From Methanolapillus africanus (lineage in GTDB: Archaea; Halobacteriota; Methanosarcinia; Methanosarcinales; Methanosarcinaceae): a DNA stretch of 64,000 nucleotides. The number at the start of each line of letters is the position of its first letter. Position 1 is the stretch's first letter. The stretch lies in NCBI RefSeq assembly GCF_032714475.1, contig NZ_JAWDKD010000007.1, positions 42,228 to 106,227 on the forward strand. The letters are read 5' to 3'. The translations under genes were made by a program, and so were the position numbers. Under the pieces are notes generated by a model, which saw only the letters and a program-made list of their open reading frames with translations, did not search any database and was not told where the DNA came from. This document shows positions 54,636 through 62,739 of this stretch, piece after piece.

Positions 54636-55973
54636 ATGGACCGCCCGAATCTTGAAAGACTTGTCAAACTCAACGGCGTTTGGCTTTCCCGAAAAGATGT
54701 CTTGCACGGCGTGGCCAAATATGAAACGTCCCGCATGAACATCCGCATCACAACGGATTGCGGCGAAGTGATCACCGCACACAATTCTCGGAACAGCGCG
54801 TCGGCGCGTTCCCTGCGCAATTCCAAATACAAAAAAGTTTGCAAAAAATGCAAGCTGGCGGAAGAGCGGATCGACCGTTTCGTGTCCAAAAATTTCCACG
54901 AACACATCACGTTTGTCGAACCCGTTGCCAAAGCGTCCGCCCCGAAAAAAGTCGGCAAGAAAGATACGGCCAGACCGGTTCCGGTCCCGCCGGCTCAAAC
55001 AGCTAATCCGGCAGCAGCAATGCAAACGGCAACTCAAACAACTGTATCTCAGACAGTTGCAGCTCAAACAGCAACGCAATCTGCAGTTCAGACAGCAGCT
55101 GTTCCAAAAACAGCGGCAAACGCAACAGGAAGTCAAAATATGACAAACGCTGAACCCAAACCGAAAAAGGCGTTTTCGCCGTCACAGCTGAGCCGGCTCG
55201 AATCTTTATTGGTTTCCGGCGATGAATTTGATCTGGAAAAGACGGACATGGATTTTTCCGAATTGGAATCCGTTCTGGTCGCCCGCCGCAAACAGGAACT
55301 TTGCGATTTGTACGCGAACAGCCGCGAACACATGCTGGCGAAATTGGAGCGTGACATTTCCGCCTTTTTGATTTCCAAAGGATTTATTGAAATCAAGTCC
55401 TCGATTCTGATTCCGGAAGAATACATTCTTCGCATGGGGATTGACAAAGATGAAGAGCTGTCCAAACAGATTTTCCGGACGGACGACAACATGTGCCTGC
55501 GCCCGATGCTGGCGCCTGTGCTTTACAATTATCTGGCCCGTTTTGATAAAATTCTCCCCGATCCGGTGAAGATTTTTGAAATCGGTCCCTGCTACCGCAA
55601 AGAATCCGATGGCAGCAGCCATCTGGAAGAGTTCACGATGGTCAATTTCTGTCAGATGGGGGACGGCTCCACACGCGAAAACCTGGTGAAATTGCTGGAT
55701 GAATTTTTGACGTATCTTGACATCGATTACACAATTGAAGGCGACGAATGTATGGTTTACGGCGCGACGGTCGACGTGATGCACGGCGATATGGAATTAT
55801 CGTCCGCGGTTGTCGGTCCGGTTCCGATGGACATCGACTGGGGCGTCAGCAAACCGTGGATCGGCGCCGGCTTTGGTCTCGAACGCCTCTTAAAAGCGCG
55901 CCACAACTTTAAAAATATCAAGCGCGGAAGCCGTTCTGAATTCTATTACAACGGCATTTACACCAAATTATAA
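54636..55973 (+). CDS. pylS: Pyrrolysyl-tRNA synthetase
   Basis: A 445-residue class II synthetase that charges tRNA-Pyl with pyrrolysine. The N-terminal tRNA-binding domain (about 1-110) shows LVKLNGVWLSRKDVLHG and the zinc-site region CKKCKLAEERIDRF. A Gln/Ala/Thr-rich linker (about 115-180) joins it to the catalytic domain. Expected active-site residues are present: Tyr in EEYILRMGID, Asn337 and Cys339 in MVNFCQM, Tyr in CMVYGATVD near 375, and Trp in KPWIGAGFGLER near 408. Class II motif 2 appears as GPCYRKESDG. It lies between pylT and pylB. Confidence 0.98.
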   Translation: MDRPNLERLVKLNGVWLSRKDVLHGVAKYETSRMNIRITTDCGEVITAHNSRNSASARSLRNSKYKKVCKKCKLAEERIDRFVSKNFHEHITFVEPVAKASAPKKVGKKDTARPVPVPPAQTANPAAAMQTATQTTVSQTVAAQTATQSAVQTAAVPKTAANATGSQNMTNAEPKPKKAFSPSQLSRLESLLVSGDEFDLEKTDMDFSELESVLVARRKQELCDLYANSREHMLAKLERDISAFLISKGFIEIKSSILIPEEYILRMGIDKDEELSKQIFRTDDNMCLRPMLAPVLYNYLARFDKILPDPVKIFEIGPCYRKESDGSSHLEEFTMVNFCQMGDGSTRENLVKLLDEFLTYLDIDYTIEGDECMVYGATVDVMHGDMELSSAVVGPVPMDIDWGVSKPWIGAGFGLERLLKARHNFKNIKRGSRSEFYYNGIYTKL

Positions 55974-56109
55974 GACGGCAGGCAATCTTGATTGTTCTGT
56001 TATCTTCATTCTAAGATCATTTTTAAAATTGAATCAAATTCAATCAAATAGAATTAAATAAAATTAAAACCGGTTGCCGGTTTTTCAAATCTTTCTTGGG
56101 GGATCAGAT

Positions 56110-57216
56110 TTGGCAGATTATTTTAAAAACATGAGCGAAGCGGACATATCGAGGTTTGTGTCCGACGTCATTTCCAAAAAACCGATTTCAGACGAAACAA
56201 TTAAAAGCATGCTTTCCGCGACCGATGAAGAAAGCCTTCAGAAAATGTTTTCGGCCGCCAGAGCCGTTCGCAATCACTTTTTTTCAAACAACGTCTACCT
56301 TTACAGTTTCGTTTATTTTTCCACTTACTGCAAAAACAAATGCGCTTTTTGCTATTACCGCGCCGCCAACAAGATTGACCGCTACCGTTTAACGCCGGAA
56401 GAACTTCGGGACATGTGCAAACAGCTGAAAAACGAAGGCGTTCACATGATCGATTTGACGATGGGCGAAGATCCGCATTTCCACGACCACCCGGAAAACT
56501 TAATCGAGTTTGTGACAATCGCCAAAGAAACCGCCGGCCTTCCGGTTATGATTTCTCCCGGCGTTGTCGACGACAAATTCATCGAACAGTTGGCCGCCGC
56601 CGGTGCCAATTTTTTTGCGCTTTACCAGGAAACATATCAGCAAAACCTGTATGAAAAACTCCGCATCGGTCAATCATTTGACGGACGCATTCAAGCCAGA
56701 ACCGCGGCGAGAGCCGCCGGTATGTGCGTTGAAGACGGCATGTTAACCGGTTTTTCAAAATCCGTTCTCAACACCCCGGATTTCGTCGTCGACGATGTCG
56801 AAGCAGCCCTGTTATCGCTTCGGGAAATGCAAAAGTTCAACGCTGATCAAGTCCGTGTGATGACATTTGAGCCGCAGCCCGGAACGCCGCTTGAAGAAAC
56901 GATTCAAGCGCCGTATTTGATGGAAATTAAGATCATTTCCGTTCTCCGGTTCCTGTTCCCGGACCGCTTGATTCCGGCGTCGCTGGACGTCGCCGGTATT
57001 GACGGCATGGTGGACCGGCTCAACGCCGGCGCCAACGTGGTGACATCGATCATTTCAGCAGATTCCACACTGGAAGGCGTTGTTAATTTTGACCGCGACG
57101 TGCCGCTGTCAGCCCGCAAACGCGACGCGAAAAGCGTGATCGAACGGTTGAAAACGATGGGCATGCAGCCGGGAACGCAAGCGGATTTTGAGAAATATTT
57201 GAAACGGAATCAGTAA
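56110..57216 (+). CDS. pylB: Methylornithine synthase PylB
   Basis: A radical SAM mutase of about 368 residues that converts L-lysine to (3R)-3-methyl-D-ornithine, the first step of pyrrolysine synthesis. The cluster motif CKNKCAFCYYR lies near residues 74-84. Family blocks follow: IDLTMGEDPHFHDHP, MISPGVVDD, FFALYQETYQQ, and PQPGTPLEE. I chose TTG 56110 because GGGGG lies 7 nt before it; ATG 56131 and an upstream TTG 56074 are alternatives. It follows pylS by 136 bp; pylC and pylD are about 20 kb away. Confidence 0.95.
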   Translation: MADYFKNMSEADISRFVSDVISKKPISDETIKSMLSATDEESLQKMFSAARAVRNHFFSNNVYLYSFVYFSTYCKNKCAFCYYRAANKIDRYRLTPEELRDMCKQLKNEGVHMIDLTMGEDPHFHDHPENLIEFVTIAKETAGLPVMISPGVVDDKFIEQLAAAGANFFALYQETYQQNLYEKLRIGQSFDGRIQARTAARAAGMCVEDGMLTGFSKSVLNTPDFVVDDVEAALLSLREMQKFNADQVRVMTFEPQPGTPLEETIQAPYLMEIKIISVLRFLFPDRLIPASLDVAGIDGMVDRLNAGANVVTSIISADSTLEGVVNFDRDVPLSARKRDAKSVIERLKTMGMQPGTQADFEKYLKRNQ

Positions 57217-57250
57217 ATACAGAACCGGAACACGCAACATTCAAAATAAA

Positions 57251-57277
57251 ATTTGTGTCACCATTGGTGACACAAAT
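57251..57277. repeat. Palindrome copy A upstream of YhcG-type gene
   Basis: Perfect 13-bp arms (ATTTGTGTCACCA and TGGTGACACAAAT) around a single T. It lies 160 bp before the nuclease start and is one of three copies. Confidence 0.9.
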
Positions 57278-57436
57278 AAAAAATAAAATGTTTTAAACAA
57301 ATATTAATTCTCTTATTACTGTTTTTTGTTTTTATTATTCTTTTATTTTCAAATTGATTATAATAGAATGTCAAAAAATTAAAAATGTTTATAAAACTCA
57401 GTCTCTTTTCAATACAAAATGAAAGGAGATGAAACG

Positions 57437-58444
57437 ATGAGTCATGATATTATTCCGTATGCCGATGCAATTATTCACATGATTGAAGAATCTCGGCTCA
57501 ATGTTTTAAAGAGTGTTAATGCTGAATTAATCAAACTTTACTGGCGAGTTGGAGAATATTTGAGCAACGAAAGTTCAAAATCTTTATGGGGCAGTTCTTT
57601 CATTGATGAAACAGCTCGGCGAATTCGAGAAAATAATCCTGAAATAAAGGGATTTGACCGGCGAAATTTGTATCGTATGAAACAGTTTTATGAAACATAT
57701 AAAGACAACGAATTTGTGTCACCACTGGTGACACAAATCAGCTGGACAAACCACTTGCTTATTTTATCAAACACGAAAAGCATGGAAGAGAAGGAATTTT
57801 ACATTAAATTGTGTCTTCAAGAGAAATACAGCAAACGAGAACTTGAGCGGCAATTCGGAAGCTGCTATTATGAACGATATCTTCTTTCTTCAAAGAAAAC
57901 GGCATCAACGATGTTGCCGGAAAATATAAAAAACGGTTTCTTTGATAAATACGTCTTGGAATTTTTAGATTTGCCGGACGGGTATTCAGAGAATGATTTT
58001 AAAAAAGCAATCATTCAAAATTTAAAAAATTTCTTATTAGAACTTGGAAGAGATTTTTCTTTTATCGGGGAAGAATATCGTATTCAAGTTGGAGACACGG
58101 ATTTTTATATTGATTTGTTGTTTTATCATCGGGCTTTATCATGTCTTGTTGCTTTTGAATTAAAAATTGACAATTTCAAACCTGAATACCTTGGAAAAAT
58201 GAATTTTTATCTTGAATCTCTTGACAGGGAACACAAAAAACCAAATGAAAATCCGAGTATTGGTGTCATTCTTTGTGCAACGAAAAACGATGAGATTGTT
58301 GAATACGCCATGAGTAAAAGCTTATCACCGGCATTGGTTTCTGAATACACACTACAGTTAATTGATAAAAAACTGCTTGAACGAAAATTACGGGAATTTA
58401 AAGAGCTTATACCTGAAAATAAGACAGACATTTTAAATAAATAA
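57437..58444 (+). CDS. YhcG/DUF1016-family PDDEXK nuclease
   Basis: A 335-residue protein. The N-terminal DUF1016 domain (about 10-140) has ELIKLYWRVGEYL, FDRRNLYRMKQFYETY and ISWTNHLLILS. The C-terminal PDDEXK nuclease fold shows IGEEYRIQVGDTDFYIDLLFYHR and LVAFELKIDNFKPEYLGKM, giving the Asp and Glu-x-Lys catalytic residues. The ATG at 57437 has GGAG 10 nt upstream, so the frame from 57419 is too long. A 27-bp palindrome is part of its coding sequence (57712-57738, FVSPLVTQI), and copies flank both ends. This suggests the gene travels as a unit or recognises the palindrome. Base use is AT-richer than neighbours. Confidence 0.93.
   Translation: MSHDIIPYADAIIHMIEESRLNVLKSVNAELIKLYWRVGEYLSNESSKSLWGSSFIDETARRIRENNPEIKGFDRRNLYRMKQFYETYKDNEFVSPLVTQISWTNHLLILSNTKSMEEKEFYIKLCLQEKYSKRELERQFGSCYYERYLLSSKKTASTMLPENIKNGFFDKYVLEFLDLPDGYSENDFKKAIIQNLKNFLLELGRDFSFIGEEYRIQVGDTDFYIDLLFYHRALSCLVAFELKIDNFKPEYLGKMNFYLESLDREHKKPNENPSIGVILCATKNDEIVEYAMSKSLSPALVSEYTLQLIDKKLLERKLREFKELIPENKTDILNK
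57712..57738. repeat. Palindrome copy B inside the YhcG-type gene
   Basis: ATTTGTGTCACCA and TGGTGACACAAAT around a single C, 13-bp perfect arms, encoding FVSPLVTQI in the nuclease gene. Confidence 0.9.
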
Positions 58445-58470
58445 ATTGTGTCACCACTGGTGACACAAAT
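58444..58470. repeat. Palindrome copy C downstream of YhcG-type gene
   Basis: TTGTGTCACCA and TGGTGACACAA around a single C, starting right at the stop codon. One base differs in the outermost arm from copies A and B. Confidence 0.9.
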
Positions 58471-58522
58471 AGAGCCATTCGCTTGATTACATTTTAGGTT
58501 AAAGTGTTGGAATATTAAAGAG

Positions 58523-59005
58523 ATGAAATTTATGCAAAATAAAATGAAAATGAATCAAATGACCGAATCCGAAATCACTGAATTTTTGGAAAAAGCGCCG
58601 GTCGGACGGATTGCCACCCAAAACGAAAACGGATTTCCATATATCGCGCCGATTCATTTCGTTTATTACAATCAGAAAATTTACATCCACGGGCTGCCCA
58701 AAGGACAAAAAATCGACAACATTCTGGCTCATCCGAAAGTCGGTTTTGAAATTGATCAAATGGACGGTCTCAACATTTCCGCTGAAAGAAAGGCAGCGTG
58801 CGGGATCGGAACTTATTACTCCAGCGTCATCATTCTCGGAAACGCAAAGATGGTTGACGACGCCGATTTGAAAGATAAAGTTCTCCGGCTGACGGTTGAA
58901 AAATACGTGCCGGATTACCCGAAAATTCCGTTTGGGGTGATGATTGAAAAGACAGGGATTATTGAAATTGAAATTGTCGAATGCACCGGAAAACGGCGCA
59001 AATAA
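58523..59005 (+). CDS. Pyridoxamine 5'-phosphate oxidase-like flavin protein
   Basis: A 160-residue split-barrel flavin-binding protein of the NimA-like/PPOX group. The start TESEITEFLEKAPVGRIATQNENG leads into PYIAPIHFVYYNQKIYIHG near residues 40-60, then KIDNILAHPKVGFEID and GTYYSSVIILGNAKMVDD. Relatives bind FMN, F420 or heme and reduce small molecules. The start could also be an ATG three codons later. It follows palindrome copy C and is convergent with the two small genes downstream. Confidence 0.87.
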   Translation: MKFMQNKMKMNQMTESEITEFLEKAPVGRIATQNENGFPYIAPIHFVYYNQKIYIHGLPKGQKIDNILAHPKVGFEIDQMDGLNISAERKAACGIGTYYSSVIILGNAKMVDDADLKDKVLRLTVEKYVPDYPKIPFGVMIEKTGIIEIEIVECTGKRRK

Positions 59006-59010
59006 TTGTG

Positions 59011-59047
59011 GTGCCGCTGCGTCCGTGCGCGTTATGGCAATGATTTT
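59011..59047 (+). repeat. Dispersed GC-rich repeat, copy 9
   Basis: The most divergent copy, core CCGTGCGCGTTATGGCAATG, between the convergent PPOX-like and DUF3467-like genes. Confidence 0.75.
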
Positions 59048-59061
59048 TAAAAATGGAAAAA

Positions 59062-59364
59062 TCAGTACGTCAATTCATTTTCGATAACCATTGAAATAAT
59101 GCCGTGTTCCCTTTCGTACAAATTGATATCAGCAGATAATTTATTCCATAATTTTTTGGCGCCGACCGGCGACAAAATAAGCAAACCGTCGGAATAATAA
59201 TTCCATTTTTCATTTTCGGAATCGTATGACTTTTCATTCAAAAGTTCATATCGGAAATCTTGGTCCGTCGCGCCGCCGGCAATATTGGTGACATAAAATT
59301 TGGGAAAAACCGGAACCCGAATAATGGATTTTTTTTCGAATAATTCTTGATTTTCGTTTTCCAT
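59062..59364 (-). CDS. DUF3467-like small protein
   Basis: A 100-residue protein resembling DUF3467: FYVTNIAGGATDQDFRYELLNEK near residues 23-45, then LLILSPVGAKKLWNKLSADINLYEREHGII near 64-93. In that family a 'sp..AK.l...L...i..YE..~G' end is typical. Function unknown. The ATG follows the stop of the upstream gene with no gap, with GGAGC as ribosome-binding site inside that gene, so the two are co-translated. Confidence 0.72.
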   Translation of the reverse strand: MENENQELFEKKSIIRVPVFPKFYVTNIAGGATDQDFRYELLNEKSYDSENEKWNYYSDGLLILSPVGAKKLWNKLSADINLYEREHGIISMVIENELTY

Positions 59365-59619
59365 TTAAGCAGCTCCTGATTTAATTTTTTCAGTTTTAAA
59401 AGCATCGTATTTTAAAGTTTCAGATATTGGAATATTGGACTCAAATAAATTTTTCCGGGTTGTTTCAACCGTTTGATTTTTTTCTTTTTCGTCTTTAAAC
59501 TCTTCCTCTATTCTTTCTTCCATTATTCTTCTGCTTTCTTTGAGCATTTCAAATGTTTCCATCCATTCGTCGTATGTCATTTCTCTTGTGTTGTTTGAAT
59601 TTGAATCGTCCATTGTCAT
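59365..59619 (-). CDS. Small helical hypothetical protein
   Basis: An 84-residue protein that I do not recognise. Residues 15-60 form a charged, probably coiled-coil helix (EWMETFEMLKESRRIMEERI). An AGGAGGG ribosome-binding site lies 6 nt before the ATG, which strongly supports translation. It is directly fused in operon with the DUF3467-like gene, so the two may work together. Confidence 0.7.
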   Translation of the reverse strand: MTMDDSNSNNTREMTYDEWMETFEMLKESRRIMEERIEEEFKDEKEKNQTVETTRKNLFESNIPISETLKYDAFKTEKIKSGAA

Positions 59620-59780
59620 CCTTTTCCCTCCTGTTTGTTATTTTTTATCAATCGTACATCTTCAAAATCGAATAAACAAGCATGGCGTCAATGTGATTTA
59701 AGGCTTTTTAAATAAAGTTTAAATGTATAATTTTCAAATATTTAAAAATCGAAAACAAGAAAATAGATTGGCGGTTCGTT

Positions 59781-59818
59781 GCACCGCCGCGTCCGCGCGC
59801 GTTACGGCAATCGTTTTT
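59781..59818 (+). repeat. Dispersed GC-rich repeat, copy 10
   Basis: Copy with core CCGCGCGCGTTACGGCAATC followed by TTTTTTAAAAACAG. Lies between two minus-strand genes, just outside the mtaA terminator. Confidence 0.8.
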
Positions 59819-59862
59819 TAAAAACAGTTTAACAAAAACAGTCTGCAACTTTCATTTTTAAA

Positions 59863-59896
59863 TAAAAAAAGCCGGCAGCAAAACTTTGCTGCCGGC
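59863..59896 (-). terminator. Strong intrinsic-type terminator of mtaA
   Basis: GCCGGCAGCAAA and TTTGCTGCCGGC form a perfect 12-bp stem, directly followed by seven T on the minus strand. Confidence 0.85.
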
Positions 59897-59929
59897 GATT
59901 TTCATTACTTTTCGTTATTTACAGCAAGC

Positions 59930-60946
59930 TTACTGGAAATATTTGTCGCGTGCGGCCACCATTGTTTTGATGTTGGCGAGCGGGGTCATCGGTGCAATAC
60001 CGCATCCCGGTGCGAGAACACCGACGCCGGCGTCAAGCGCTTGGTTGACGGCTTCGGTCACTTTGGCTTCGTCGCCGCTTAAGAGAACGAACGGGCTGGA
60101 CACGTTTCCGATGATAATGGCGCGTCCCTTGGTGAGTTCAACGGCGCCTTTAACGTCTTCGACTTTTTCTTCAATGCTGAGTCCTTTGCAGTGGCAGTCG
60201 GCCATGTCGTTTAAGATCGCGGTCACGTTGCCGCAGACGTGCAAAACCACCGGCACTTTGACTTTGTCAGCGAATTCGGTGATGGCGCCCATGAGTTTGT
60301 CATGGAAGTCTTGCGGGCTCATGAGGTCCGGAGAAGAAACCGGGTCGGCGATACAGATGATGTCGGCGCCGGCGTCTGCCATTAAGTTGGCGTATTCGAT
60401 GGCGGCGACGTTCGCAAAGTCAATGACTTTTTTGAGGTCTTCCGGTTTTTTAATGGACCATTTCATAAATGATTTCACGCTGCAGAGGTCGGAAGCGAGG
60501 GTGATCGGTCCTTCCATACCGCCGATGATCGGGACATCCGGTCCGACGTGTGCGCGGACGAGTTTGATGGCTTCGATAACGGCCGGAATTCTGGCGGTGG
60601 ATTTTAAATCCGGTTTGGTCATGCCGTCAAGCATTTCCGGTTTTTCGTACGGGTGAGCGGTCACGGACGGTTGTCTGTTCTTGGTTCCCATGTTGACTTC
60701 ACAGCCCATGGCTTCCGCGAGAACGGTTAAACAGTACGGGACTCTGACGGCTTCAAGTCCGCCAAGTTCGTGGGCCGCGATGGCCAAGTCCGCCATCATT
60801 TTGGCGTTGGATTGAGATTCCGGCCACGGCGCGTTCACGGCGTCCATCAGTTCAACAATTCCGGTTTGGGTCACGGAGACAACCGGTGTTTTTTCCACAG
60901 CTTCGCCGTTTAAGGCTTTTAATAAATTTTCTTTAAGCGTTGTCAT
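59930..60946 (-). CDS. mtaA: Methylcobamide:CoM methyltransferase MtaA (methanol type)
   Basis: A 338-residue zinc enzyme of the uroporphyrinogen decarboxylase fold. It moves the methyl group from the corrinoid protein MtaC to coenzyme M in methanol-dependent methanogenesis. The zinc ligands are in LHVCGN near residue 235 and in APGCGIAPMTPL near 314. Segments such as MGTKNRQPSVT and ASDLCSVKSFMKWSIKK match MtaA rather than MtbA. I chose the ATG at 60946, 10 nt after GGAAGG. The gene stands alone; mtaB and mtaC are elsewhere. An energy-metabolism gene with a very strong terminator is likely highly expressed. Confidence 0.92.
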   Translation of the reverse strand: MTTLKENLLKALNGEAVEKTPVVSVTQTGIVELMDAVNAPWPESQSNAKMMADLAIAAHELGGLEAVRVPYCLTVLAEAMGCEVNMGTKNRQPSVTAHPYEKPEMLDGMTKPDLKSTARIPAVIEAIKLVRAHVGPDVPIIGGMEGPITLASDLCSVKSFMKWSIKKPEDLKKVIDFANVAAIEYANLMADAGADIICIADPVSSPDLMSPQDFHDKLMGAITEFADKVKVPVVLHVCGNVTAILNDMADCHCKGLSIEEKVEDVKGAVELTKGRAIIIGNVSSPFVLLSGDEAKVTEAVNQALDAGVGVLAPGCGIAPMTPLANIKTMVAARDKYFQ

Positions 60947-61344
60947 ATTTTTCAATCCTTCCTGAAAATAGTCAAATACCCTATAACTTTATTCCTTTTA
61001 ACGGTTACGGAATGAAGTTATAAATTGAACGTCCGACAATAAAATAACTTTACGGGATTAAAAAGATAACCCAAAAATAATATTAAAATCAAACTTTAAA
61101 TGATAATACTCACATATAATAAATTTAAAAATAGAATCTGCAATGAGATTTTTGAATTTTAATTTATATTTGATTTATATTTAATTTATAATTCAAATCC
61201 CTTCCAAAATCCTTTTATTTTATTATTTTAATGGAATTTCCCCAAATTAAATTTCTTCCATCAATATTTCTTCAATATTCATCTCATTCATAATCATTTC
61301 ATTCATAATCATTTATATTTTAAACAACATCGGAGGCAAATATT
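60947..61344. other. Divergent promoter gap of mtaA and the CofE-like gene
   Basis: A 398-bp gap. On the minus strand a TATA-like run lies near 61112-61130, upstream of mtaA. An inverted repeat sits in the mtaA leader (60983-61021). On the plus strand A/T-rich repeats of the type TTCATTCATAATCATTT cover 61275-61320, before a GGAGG ribosome-binding site at 61332. Confidence 0.5.
60983..61021. promoter_or_regulatory. Inverted repeat in the mtaA leader
   Basis: ATAACTTTATTCC and GGAATGAAGTTAT pair over 13 positions (one T-G wobble) around a 13-nt loop, 37-75 bp upstream of the mtaA start. Candidate operator or leader hairpin controlling mtaA. Confidence 0.5.
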
Positions 61345-62526
61345 TTGAAACTCATCGGAACGCAATCGAAAGGAATTAAGGCACCTATTGTTAAAGAGGG
61401 AGACGATTTGGTTCAAATCGTCGTCGATTCCGTTCTTGCGGCAGCCCAATCGGAAAACTTTTCTTTGTCGGACGGCGACGTGGTTGGTGTGACGGAAGCG
61501 GTCGTTGCGCGGACGCAGGGCAATTACGCCACCATCGACCAGTTGGCCAAAGACGTCGCCCAAAAGTTTCCGGACGGCGAAGTCGGCGTGATCTTCCCGA
61601 TCCTCAGCCGCAACCGTTTTGCGATCATGCTCAAAGGAATCGCCCGCGGCGTCAATAAATTGTATTTGATGCTGAGTTTTCCCAACGACGAAGTCGGCAA
61701 CGAGCTCATCAGCATGGATATGATTGAAAAAGCCGGTTTGGATCCGTATGCTGATGTTTTGTCGGAAGCCGAATTCAGAAAACACTTCGGTACCATTAAA
61801 CATCCGTACACCGGCGTCGATTATGTGGATTATTACAAAAGTTTGGCGCACAACGACAACATTGAGATCGTTTTTGCCAACAACCCGCGTGCGATTTTAA
61901 AGTACACGCCGCACGTTCTTTGCGCTGACATTCACAACCGTGAGCGCACAAAACGCGTTTTGAAAGCCGCCGGCGCCAAAACCGTTTACGGCATGGATGA
62001 TTTACTGAACAAACCGATTGACGGCAGCGGCTACAATCCGGAATTCGGCATTCTCGGCGCCAACAAAGCCACCGAAGAAACCATCAAACTGTTTCCGCGC
62101 GAATGCAACGTGTTCGTCAACGCTGTTCAGCAAAAATTCAAAGACAAAACCGGCAAGCGGATCGAAGTTTTGGTTTACGGCGACGGCGCTTTCAAAGACC
62201 CGGTTTGCGGTATTTGGGAACTGGCCGACCCGGTCGTGTCTCCCGGTTACACCGATGGTCTTCTCGGAACACCCAACGAATTGAAGCTGAAGTATTTGGC
62301 CGACAACGAATTCAAAGAACTCAAAGGCGACGAACTGAAAGCGGCCATGTGCGAAAGCATTCGCTGCAAAAAAGACTTGACCGGAAAAATGGAATCTCAA
62401 GGCACGACGCCGAGAAGATACGTGGATTTGATCGGCAGCTTGTGCGATTTGACCAGCGGCAGCGGCGATAAAGGCACGCCGTTCATTTTGATTCAAAACT
62501 ATTTCGACAACTATGCAACGGAATAA
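61345..62526 (+). CDS. CofE-like domain protein, F420 ligase paralogue
   Basis: A 393-residue protein with a CofE-type fold in its N-terminal part: GDDLVQIVVDSV, DGDVVGVTEAVVARTQGNY near residues 43-61, and later GKRIEVLVYGDGAFKDP near 268. This matches the larger, non-canonical relatives of coenzyme F420-0:L-glutamate ligase found in many bacteria and archaea; the substrate is unknown, and the C-terminal 100 residues are not in CofE. Start is TTG at 61345, 8 nt after GGAGG. It is divergent from mtaA, so a shared regulator is possible. Confidence 0.82.
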   Translation: MKLIGTQSKGIKAPIVKEGDDLVQIVVDSVLAAAQSENFSLSDGDVVGVTEAVVARTQGNYATIDQLAKDVAQKFPDGEVGVIFPILSRNRFAIMLKGIARGVNKLYLMLSFPNDEVGNELISMDMIEKAGLDPYADVLSEAEFRKHFGTIKHPYTGVDYVDYYKSLAHNDNIEIVFANNPRAILKYTPHVLCADIHNRERTKRVLKAAGAKTVYGMDDLLNKPIDGSGYNPEFGILGANKATEETIKLFPRECNVFVNAVQQKFKDKTGKRIEVLVYGDGAFKDPVCGIWELADPVVSPGYTDGLLGTPNELKLKYLADNEFKELKGDELKAAMCESIRCKKDLTGKMESQGTTPRRYVDLIGSLCDLTSGSGDKGTPFILIQNYFDNYATE

Positions 62527-62588
62527 TTCCGTTGCTTTTGTTTTTTTATTTTATTTCTTTTTTATTTTGTTTCTGTTTGGTTTTTACA

Positions 62589-62622
62589 GCGCCGGCATCG
62601 CGCGCGTTATAGCGATCATTTT
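62589..62622 (+). repeat. Dispersed GC-rich repeat, copy 11
   Basis: Copy with core TCGCGCGCGTTATAGCGATC between the convergent CofE-like and DUF1266 genes. ATCGC and GCGAT can pair around the core. Confidence 0.85.
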
Positions 62623-62739
62623 ATTTATTTATTTTTAAAATCAGGTTCCTGTTTTTCTTTAACAATTTTACACTTTTTCGTCCGAGTTTTTGTCGGAATT
62701 CGTATTTTTGATAAAAAGCAGAGCTATGGTGCTTTAAAA

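Noticed and set aside
59930..60946. MtbA (methylamine-specific) assignment
   Set aside because: Conserved segments match the methanol-type MtaA more closely throughout.
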